This document shows, piece by piece, positions 23,040-32,400 of a stretch of 64,000 nucleotides of DNA. Every line of letters starts with the position of its first letter. Position 1 is the stretch's first letter. The notes beneath the pieces were generated by a model, which did no database searches, had not been told where the DNA came from, and saw only the letters and a list, made by a program, of their open reading frames with translations. The stretch is from the NCBI GenBank assembly GCA_037042185.1, contig JAXQJY010000023.1, forward strand, positions 124,001-188,000, written 5' to 3'. The DNA comes from Sordariomycetes sp. S80-01Y. Its lineage: Eukaryota; Ascomycota; Sordariomycetes. The position numbers and the translations under genes are program-made.

Positions 23040-24385
23040 GGTTGCGCGGGTCTCAGTATTGAGGAGCAAAAGACTTTGTGATCGTGGTGAAGTTGTAGCA
23101 AGTTGTCGCAGTGAAGTTGGAGATGTTGGCAGACTGAGCCTGTCGGCGCTCGTAAGGCTGTCGAGTGAGTATCTTCCTTCGAGCACTGCCGGCTCACGAG
23201 GCTTCGAAGACCGTGATTCAGTCGTATATCACAAGGTTGTGGAGAGTGACATGCACATGGTTCTAGGGAAAGGGTGGACGGCTACGGGACAATTGGTATC
23301 ACGGTGACGCACCTGTCACGGTTGATCACCTCAGTAGGGTGCGAGCCTGGCATAAGTAGGAGGGGAACACCCCAACCCCTATCATCTTTGGGAATGGTGC
23401 CGTTTACTGATCACCAGATACCCCGATGATAAGCTGGTGGACGGGAAATCCGCCGCACCACAAAGCATTGGCTTGCAGTGATCCCAAAGCACAGCGGTGA
23501 GACGAGATGTGCGCAATGCCGCACCAAGGCAGGGTGCGTTTCATGCCTGAAAATCTGCGATGCATGCCGCCATGACCATGCGCATAACAGTTCCAGGGTG
23601 GAAGATGTGACGGTGGCTGCAGCTAGCAAAGCAGGCTCCCGTCGCCTGACGCGTGCTAGGTTGCGCGAATCGTGGTTCGCAAGCCCGTCAAACCCAACCG
23701 AACAACAGCGACGCGGTCGCCTAAATTAAGAATTTCAGCGGCAATCCCAAACTCCTGAGGTCTAGAGGCTGCTCTTAGCAACCTGTCGGAGACATGCCAC
23801 CACAGCATCGCGGCCTCTAGGTGTAGTCGAAAGCTAGCTGAGCGGTAGTGCTCAGGTGGCAAGTGGGGCAACGCATTGTCGTATGAATCCCTAGCCCCTT
23901 TTTTTCGGAGGCGTTGACCGCCGAAGCCCGCTACCGGAGATGCATCCTCGGGACTTGATCAATTCATTGCCTAGAAAAACAATTTTAGAGAAAGTCCTCT
24001 TCCAAGAACAATGGGTGATTCAATTGAATCAGTATACAGTTAAGAGGGATTCTCGCTTGAGCACAGGGAAGTCCTCACGCTAAGTGGTCGCACTCAACGA
24101 AGTGAAACCAAAGGTGCTGTATGCTTGAGACCTGGAGGTCAAATGTGCCCAAGCAACTCGACCAACATACAGAAGCTCCACCAGATACGAAAGACCTAAA
24201 ACGATTCCAGATGCGGTCACTTATATAGTGCCTGGGTTCTAGACGACCTCTCTGCGTCTATCCAAGCTGCTGCCCTCCGACGTTGGCTTCTCCAGGAAGA
24301 CGTGTTATTGGCGTTCCTTCATGATAACACGACAAATGGACTAGACCAGAGACACTGTAGGAGCCGAAGTTGACACTGAGCTTCT
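23040..24385. other. Intergenic region, zinc-finger gene to PhyH gene
   Basis: About 1.35 kb. It contains the promoter of the upstream zinc-finger gene and the 3' region of the minus-strand PhyH gene. No convincing frame, repeat or motif was seen. Confidence 0.4.
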
Positions 24386-25321
24386 TCAATAAGGTACAAC
24401 ACCAGCAAGCTGGAGAAGATCAGTGCTTAACTGCGGTTTCTCGAATGGCTCACTCCTCCTCTTATCAATATTTCCATCCTTCAACACTGGAAAGTTTGAG
24501 CGCAAGGTGATGTTATCGTGCGGCCAATGCGTCGTCGCCAAATATTTCTCAAAGGCCTCTCTTTTCGTCTCCAGCGCCTCCGTCGTAGCAAACGAGCGAG
24601 GAGCATATGAAACGTAGACAGCCGTACGGATCACATCGCTTGTCTCCTTCTGCTCGGCGCCGTAATGTATGAGGCGAGAATCCCATACTATGAGATCTCC
24701 AGGCGCTGCAGTGACTTTGTGTTCACTGTAACCCTGCTTCTCGAACCAACTAAGTTGGTCGTGTGTATATCTGTAAAAGTCCTTCGCTTCCCAGGTGCTC
24801 TTGTCCGTGTGCTCCTCGAAGAATCTTTTTGTCATTTTGTGCGTGCCAGGCCACACGGTAAGACCGCCATCATCGGGACCAGCTTCGGATAGGGTAACGA
24901 TGCCTTGAACACATTCCAAACCTTTCCTATAGGGCGACTGGTCAATATGCGGCCATCTTTCCCTGGGCACATGACCCGGTCTTCTAGGCAATGTGATGTT
25001 CAGCGCATCAAAGGACACTAACAGCTCCTCGGTGTTCCAGATCTGCGCAAAAGCATCTCGAACCTTTGGCTCGAGTCTCAAGTCCCACATGAACTTCTCG
25101 TGAACAACCCCGTAGTAATTGAAAGTATTGATGGCTGAGATGGATGGCAGATTTTCGAGTGTCCAGGTCGAAGGGTCAGTCAAGTCGAGTCTCGGGTTGT
25201 CTAGCGATCTCAACCAAGTGAACGCGCGAGACTGGTATGACTTGGCTTCTTCGAAAGTGATCACCGAAGGAACAACAGCGTAGCCGTACTTCTGGAATTG
25301 ATGATACCAGTGCTCTGCCAT
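24386..25321 (-). CDS. PhyH-family 2-oxoglutarate/Fe(II) dioxygenase
   Basis: A single exon of 311 residues. The fold family is phytanoyl-CoA dioxygenase-like. The iron-binding triad is visible: H125 and D127 in PHIDQSP, and H219 in SRLIHYGAE. R232 (DVIRTAVYVS) sits where the 2-oxoglutarate-binding arginine is expected. The GGLTVWPGTHK segment at about 152-162 is the usual loop before the second half of the barrel. Such enzymes hydroxylate small molecules using oxygen, 2-oxoglutarate and Fe(II). The substrate is unknown. No peroxisomal tail (it ends VVPY) and no signal peptide. It lies about 200 bp downstream of, and in the same direction as, the UNC93-like permease, so joint function is possible. 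Confidence 0.87.
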   Translation of the reverse strand: MAEHWYHQFQKYGYAVVPSVITFEEAKSYQSRAFTWLRSLDNPRLDLTDPSTWTLENLPSISAINTFNYYGVVHEKFMWDLRLEPKVRDAFAQIWNTEELLVSFDALNITLPRRPGHVPRERWPHIDQSPYRKGLECVQGIVTLSEAGPDDGGLTVWPGTHKMTKRFFEEHTDKSTWEAKDFYRYTHDQLSWFEKQGYSEHKVTAAPGDLIVWDSRLIHYGAEQKETSDVIRTAVYVSYAPRSFATTEALETKREAFEKYLATTHWPHDNITLRSNFPVLKDGNIDKRRSEPFEKPQLSTDLLQLAGVVPY

Positions 25322-25520
25322 TTTGATAAAAGCATCGATAACGAAAGGGGATCACGACAAAAAGACGAGGCATCTGAAGTAGGAATGTCCACTTCTTATC
25401 TAGGTCCACGCCTTCGACTAGACCATTTGAACTGCATATTGCGCCATCGTTCTAAGTCGCCGATGGGTCCGCTTTTTCCATATAACAATCTCACAAGAAT
25501 CTATGGGTTTCCTGGATCGT

Positions 25521-27243
25521 TTACTTATTCTCAGCAGTCTCAGGTGCCTCTTCTTCAGTAAGAACCTTTGGGCCCTGCTCAGGTGCCGCCTCATCGAATC
25601 CCGACCTATCCCCGTAGATACCCCCGAACCCGACTTTGCGTACAACGAACCAGGTTGGGCCTACCGCAAGGGCCCAGAGGCCAAAGTTCACCCCGGCAGC
25701 TACGATCAAAGGCGCGTGTGTGGAGCTGATCCCAGCGGCCACTGCACCTCCAGCAGCTTCGACCGAGCGCACGGTGGATGTCAAGCGGACGATCTCCGCT
25801 GGATTTCTTGCCATATAGCCGGCAAGCCAGTATCCGTAGTTGTACGCCAATGCACTGCACGATTGTCAGATATGTGACCCGGGTTCTCATACCAAGATTA
25901 CTTACAAGTTGACCTGCAAGAAGACGTAGAGCGCCCAGCCGCGACCAAATCCTTGGTCGACCCAGTCCAATGCAGGTGTGTTTTTCTCATAGCCGCTTTG
26001 AACGACAGCAGCCCAGACCCAGACAGCCCCGAATAGAGTCATTATGAAAATGTACGAGTACTTTGCTCTCTGGTTCAAGGTGAAGCGCTGCCAGTCGAGG
26101 AAGGATCCGAAAAAGAGGTTGGCTGTAATCTGGGCAAGAGCCGAGACAAGCGAGGCCAGGGCTCGAGAACGGACACTGAAGTAGAGGGAGAGATATGATC
26201 CAGCATATGAAAGCAGGAAAGTAGCGTAGAAAAAGAACGGGAACCTGTTTTGTCAAATCCGCTCACTTAAAGTTCGTGTAGACACTTACACCAGAAGGAA
26301 GTCTTTGCGGATCAGGATTTTGGCGACCTCTTTGAGTTCATTGATTGTACTGATGCGCTCAGGTGTTTTGATCGTATGCCCATCGGAGCGCTGGACTTTA
26401 TGTGCCGGGGATAAGAGGAATGCGACGAAAGGGGTTACACATTCTGGGGTCGGTTAGCATCAGCTCTTAATACAAATCACGGAGACCTACGTAAGGCCAC
26501 GAAGACAATGTAGGTTCTCCAGTCAAGCTTTCCGGTGGTAGTTCCGGAGTAGTCTGTATTGATGTTAGTGGTAACGCCCTAAGCACAATCATGAGGACTC
26601 ACTAAAAGCCAGATTTATGATACCACCGACGATAGAACCACCCTTGAGCTTTTGTTAGTTTGCGAGGTATTTTTGATGAGCGCCAGCCGAACATACGTTG
26701 CGATATGCCAGCCAATAGGCCAAATACCTCCCTCTTTGCGAGTCAACTGGATCTCCCCGAAGGTTAGTTCGCGACTGCAGTGAGAAAGCTTGAATACTCA
26801 CAACTGATCATGATCGCTCCTTCAGCTGCCCAGAAAATGCCCGCAGTGATACCACAAGCTGCTGCTCCGAGGTACACGAACCACTCGACCCCATATCGAT
26901 TGTTGGTGTACAAGCTGGCTGCGTAAATGCAGTATCCTGTCGTTCCAAAGATCAGGGCATTCTTTAGTCCAATCCTGTTGGCGACGACGCTACCCAAGGC
27001 GCATGTGATGACCATCATTACGCCTAAAACGGAGTTGGCTGCCATGACGAGGTATGGCGTTTGCTGGCCGCCTGCACCCGTGGATTGCATAGCATTGTAA
27101 AGGCCGGGAGCTAGAAATGCACAGAGCCCTACCACAGTAGCCTGGAAAAACACTCGGCGATACCATACTTTCTTTGGTAGACTGGATACTTCTGACGGAG
27201 GGAGCTCTGTCACTGCTCCGCGGAGGGAGTTGCGGTTGCCCAT
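25521..27243 (-). CDS. UNC93-like membrane transporter
   Basis: Seven minus-strand exons: 27243-26802, 26752-26697, 26642-26603, 26553-26491, 26443-26290, 26244-25906 and 25854-25521. The introns are 45-54 nt, and the total is 475 residues with every join in frame. The sequence has about 11-12 hydrophobic segments and the UNC93/DUF895 pattern of the major facilitator superfamily, for example GTTGYCIYAASLYTNNRYG and GITAGIFWAAEGAIMISYP, and later LDWVDQGFGRGWALYVFLQ. Fungal members are plasma-membrane or vacuolar proteins of largely unknown substrate. The first intron's acceptor was placed after GGGGAG because it restores the YP seen in relatives; a nearby CAG is the alternative. The start is the ATG at 27243; an earlier TTG is ignored. 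It sits between two Fe(II) oxygenase genes. Confidence 0.84.
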
Positions 27244-27923
27244 TGCAAGGGTGAGGTTGGTAGTCAATTTACAATGGGTACAATGGATTGAACAAGAGCC
27301 GAGATAAGGGACATTCGATGTGTATGACGAAGAGAGATCTGTGCATCCCTATTTAAGCAAGGCAGAGTCATGAGCTTTCTGTCAACTGTTGTTGCCCGAG
27401 TCATCAAGCTCCACCCGCCCGCACGCACGCACGCACGCCATCGTTAACCACATGGCAGTGGATGAGTATTAAGATGCATCCAATCGAGGCCGACTTTAGT
27501 ATTCCAGTCGTTGTTAAAAACGTGTGTTGTATCGCAAAGGCTGTGGACCCTGAATGTTGTCATGATCCTCTCTATGGCGTGCTTGGGCAACCCTGCGTAG
27601 GCGGACAACACTCCGACAGGGAAATTCCCTAATTCAACCCTACCCTGAACGTGTCTTGGGGACTGATTCTGTTGAATGACTCTTTTTTGTTTCCAGTAGT
27701 CTTGGGCAAGGTGATGATGTGATTTGGTTCCCACTGTTGTGTGATGTAAATAGTCTGGCTGAGCGGGGATTATCGGAAAGGCAACAGTAATCTGCAATCG
27801 TTGCGAAGTCGGAAGGCGCCATGGATCGAGAGATTGGAGTTTAAAGCTATCTCTGGCCTGGGAAATGTCTTAGTCCGCACTGGAACATTGATTGACAGTC
27901 CCTCGCTCCTCCTAGCACGCACA
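27244..27923. promoter_or_regulatory. Divergent promoter, UNC93-like / TauD-like genes
   Basis: A 680 bp stretch between divergent starts at 27243 and 27924. It contains a short GCAC microsatellite (27421-27438). No ATCWGATAA word is present, unlike the promoters of the siderophore cluster downstream. Confidence 0.5.
27421..27438. repeat. (GCAC)n microsatellite
   Basis: Four and a half perfect copies of GCAC in the divergent promoter. Short tetranucleotide runs like this are prone to length change. No function is implied. Confidence 0.85.
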
Positions 27924-29258
27924 ATGGCTGTCATACAACAAGCACCCTCTTCCGCAGCGCGAGACGAGAAGACTACATTGGACATCAATGTTTCTTCAAT
28001 ATCTGAGGATCTCATAGGGGTTACCTTCGAAGTTTTCAAGTTCGCCGGCCAGCAAGACACATTGACCTTCGGACTCCCAGAGAGTGCCCCTTTCCCCCTG
28101 GCACTCAGAGTTCACGACACACGTACGATACCTCAGGCCGTCGAAGCGATAAAAGGCTTCACACAAAGCGGTCAACTTGATTCATTGACCGAGAAACATG
28201 GCGGCGCTATCCTCTTCCGCGGTCTACCCCTTAAGACGCCAGGCGATTATAGCAAAGTTGCCCATGCTTTCGGGCTGCGACCACATCATGAAGTTGGCCG
28301 ACCGCCCTTACGTACAGTGCTCGCTCCAAATGTGAAGACAGCGAACGAGGGGCCGCCAGAGCTACCGATATGGCCGCACAACGAGTATGGTTGGTCCACC
28401 ATCAACCCTGCCTGGTTGACATTCAGCGCGTTGAAGGTTCCCAACGAAGGTGGCGCTACGCCCATTGGCTCTTCCATACTAATAGCACACAAGTTAAAGC
28501 AGCTTGCTCCTATATTCTATGATGATCTGAGAAGGCTTGGTGGGAAATACGTGTACAGGTACACGGTGAACACCCTTGTCTCCAATACGGGGACGAGTGT
28601 GCGTGGCGCGTACGGCCAACATGTCAAAGATGAGGACGATGAGGAGACCTTCAGATTCAAGGTTGAAGCCGAAGTAAGAAGACATAGTGACCGCTTCGAG
28701 TGGCATGAAGACGGAAGCCTCAGTGTTACGCACATAGTGCCAGGTACGTGTTCTCTTATGATATGAACCACAATCACTTACCTCAGAAGCTATTCGGATT
28801 CATGAGCCAACACAATCTGCGATCTTCTTCGGCAATCTGACTTCTGCCTGGGGCCGTAGCCGGCACCACGGAGCAACACGCCCGCCATTTAGGGGGGACG
28901 ACGGCTCATACCACCCGCCGCCGCAGTTCGGGGACGGAACACCAATGAACGTAGAGGACTTGGACCTCCTACTTGATATTGCTGAGCAGAACGCTGTCGA
29001 CATCGAGTGGGAGCAAGGTGACTTGGTGATCCTGGATGTGAGCGGAATTTACCCAGTATTAGACGCTTAGCAGTGCTGACAAGATGCCAGAATTACGCCG
29101 TTCAGCATTCCAGGAAGCCGTGGAAAGGAGAGAGACAGGTCTTGGCCGCTTTGTGGGATGACGATGCGCGAGTTAGCGACTTTCCGGAGGGCAAGCAACT
29201 TCTGGCAGATGCTCCGAGGAAGCCGATTAAAGACGACGAGGAGGCATCAGGGCACTGA
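27924..29258 (+). CDS. TauD/clavaminate synthase-like Fe(II) oxygenase
   Basis: Exons 27924-28743, 28787-29037 and 29091-29258, with introns of 43 and 53 nt, give 412 residues. The family is TauD/TfdA, subgroup clavaminate synthase-like. The iron ligands appear as H152-x-E154 (WPHNEYGWS) and H363 (NYAVQHSRKPW), with R372 as the probable 2-oxoglutarate contact. Glu in place of the usual Asp in the first motif is normal for clavaminate synthase-type enzymes. The conserved NEGGATPIGSS turn follows at about residue 173. The reaction class is oxygen- and 2-oxoglutarate-dependent hydroxylation or desaturation; the substrate is unknown. The start is the ATG at 27924; the frame is open upstream but begins with TTG. 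It is convergent with the NRPS gene (204 bp apart) and divergent from the UNC93-like gene. Confidence 0.86.
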
Positions 29259-29462
29259 CGAAGTGGCTCGCGCCCAGAAGATCTCAGATTGTGATATGTT
29301 CATTATCATCCACTATTTATTCACGGGTGGAGACATCTGCCCGAAGCAACCTTAGATGTTGACTAGGTAATATATGCTCCGCCCTTCGGCGTTCATGGCT
29401 TCAATTTCAGGTACGATGACAGCTTAAACATTTAACTGATACCAATGATTCTATTTACAGTC

Positions 29463-32400
29463 TCATTCCAAGACGCGAGAACGCGGCTTCTCCACCAAAA
29501 AGCGCGCGACATCAACCACCTCATCCAGCAACTCGCGCGCGTAGTCCGCCCAACTTTCAATCGTGACAATCTCCAAAGTCATCTTGTCGCCACTAAAGAA
29601 AGCCTGCAACTTCCATTCACGCAAAGGCTCTTCATGCGCGTAGAGTGTCTCCATGCGACTGCCTGTTGTCGAAAGTCCCAAGCTCTCAACGTGCTCGACG
29701 TCCTGGTGGACGACTGTGTCGAACCAGTCCACGTCCGATGGCCAGTCAGTGCAGTTCTCGGCAATTTCCCTGATCCCCATACATTCGTGCGCCGAACTTG
29801 CTACGTGTTGGTGCTGCACGTAGTCGAGCAGGTCGAGGACTGTCCATGCGGTATCGAACTTGACGCGGACAGGAATGTACTGCCAGCAGGGTCCAACCAC
29901 AGCGTCAGCGTTGGGGAAGTCAATGTTCCGCCCACTAACAACCTCTCCAAACGTCACGTCCCGAAGCGCCAAGCGCTTTGCTAGTGTTAATGCCCAAGCC
30001 GCTGTTGGTAAAGTGGCTGCTGTTGTTTCCCTCGGCCTCATGGAGATATCAATTGTCTTCTCGATAGCGAAGTGATTTTTCCTCTCTGGCGGTGCTTCGG
30101 GCTTCAAAACTGTCATCTGCGAGCCTTGAAGCAGATCACGCCAGTAGGGAATACTCTCTGGGATACTTCTGCGCAGCAGGTGGCCGACGTAGGATGAGAA
30201 GGGCACCATGTCTTGCACTTCCTTGCCTTCATACAAAGCGGAGAGCTGCCGTAGGATAATTGGGAGACAGATCTCGTCATACTGAGCATGCGAAATGCGG
30301 AAAATGAGACAGGATTGTCCACCTTCTCCTTGTACAAGGAACCACTTGACAAAGCTTGAACCCAGCGGCATCTTGGTTAAGACGTCGAGATGGCACAACT
30401 TCTTAGAGAAGTCTTCCACGTCGCCATCTGTCTCATACTCGATGAAGTCGGGCCTCAGCTCTTCGAGGACTACACCAAGGTTCTGACCTTGATGCTCGAT
30501 GAACACAGTACGCAAGATCTCGTTGCGCTTCACGAGCTCCTCGCAGCTTCTAGTGAGTCTTTGCTTGTCAACACCCTTGTCGAAATACATCAGCTCATAT
30601 CTTGCTGAGAACCTCGGTATCGAAATAGTTCCTCTGATTGCGACTTCTTGCAAAGGTCTGACGGGCAGGGCATTGACGACCTTCCATCCGATATCTGCCA
30701 ACTGGGGTTGAACAACGTCCTGGATGAGAGCCTCACTGTCCACTTTTCCCAGAAGCTCAAAGGGGCCAACTTCATCTGCTACCGTCTTCGGCGCCTCTTC
30801 CTCCTTCATAGCCTTAGCCATATCGTATAATGAGCGAGCTTGGAATATTTGCATGACAGTCAAAGTCACGCCCTCAGCACGAGCTTCCGACACGAGCTTC
30901 ATTGCCGAAATCGAGTCGCCGCCGAGGTTGAAAAAGCTATCGTTGAGACTGATGCTGTCCTCTTCAATACGAAGAACGCGAGCCCAGAGGCTTCGCATCT
31001 TCTTTTGACGTCGAGAGCTAGCAGATACCTTCTTCGAAGGGGCATGATCCTTTGAGGTGATGGCATCACTCTTGGTGCTGGAATTTTCCACAATGACTAA
31101 CATCCCTTCTGAAGACCACTTCGCAAATTTATTGGTTCTGAAGAAGCGAGGAGATGTTCCCCGGCTCTCGTCCACGGCTTCCGCCCAATCTGGCTTCGGT
31201 AACTCTTCCCGATCAAGACTGTGTTCGGCGCCGACGATGACTTCGCCTACAGCGCCGATTGGCCTCAATCTGTTCGCGTCTCGAGGGTCAACAACGTAGG
31301 CGACGCTGGAACCGGGAAACTCTTGAGTCAAATTCTCTGGCAGTTGTCCTGAAGCCAGCGCTGCGGCTTTTGCAATATCGAGGGAAGCTGGGGAAGCCGC
31401 TCGTTCAACAGACGCACTTGCCTCCCCACATAGTTTCTGTGCTGTTTGTTTCAGCTGCTCCAAGACTTGCTCCATCACAGGCTTTTCTACCGTCTTGGAA
31501 TCAAAGCTAGCCATGATCAAGAACCCCTTGGGATCTATAGAGCAGACCAACATCAGCGCGTACGTGTTGAACTTCAGTGCCTCTTGGGCCGCCTCAGCGT
31601 CACCAGCTGGCACGAGACGGTTCGCGGGCAAATCTTCAGAGAGCGGCTCCTCGGCTGTGCTGGGATGAAGCACCAACCCTGTTCTCAGCTCACAAGCTTC
31701 CAGCGCGTCTGGGCTGAGCCGACGGATGTGCTGCAGACCGAAGTGCTCGTGCGGAATCTGGGCAACGTTCTGCTCCTGAATCTCTTGCAGGTAGTCTGCA
31801 ACCGCAGCTTCACGATCAATTTGAACGCGAACAGGGACTGTCGTAATCATAGGACCTTCGATCTCCTCGGCGCCAACGATGGGTGCATTCCTACCAGTCA
31901 AAGTCTCGCCAAAGATAATGTCGTCGGTGTTGATGTACTGCGATGCGACCAGCGCCCAGGCAGCTCTGATGATGGTCGCGACTGTGACATTGGAGGTCGA
32001 CTGCTGCTCCAGTGGCACATATAATTCAAGCAGCGAGTCGGCCTGAGTTTGGTATCCAGCATACGGCAGCGCTGGGAATTGAGGGCCATTCCCTCCGTCC
32101 AGTCGTTCTGTCCAGAACTTCGCGGACTCACTCCTGTCGTGTCCCATAAGGTACTTGATGAAGTGCTTGAAGTCAGCGGGACGACTGATTGTGTCTCCCT
32201 GGTAAGCCTTGTTCACCCGATCGACGACCAATGGCATAGCCCATCCGTCATACAGAGCGTGGTGCATCGTCAAGACGAAGCTCGTCTTCCCACTGGCCTC
32301 GTCTTGTATCAGAGCATATCGTACGAGGGGCGTACCGAGCTCCATAGCTTGGTCTCGATCAGCGATGAGGTACTCGTCCAAACTCGACCCGTCATGCCAC

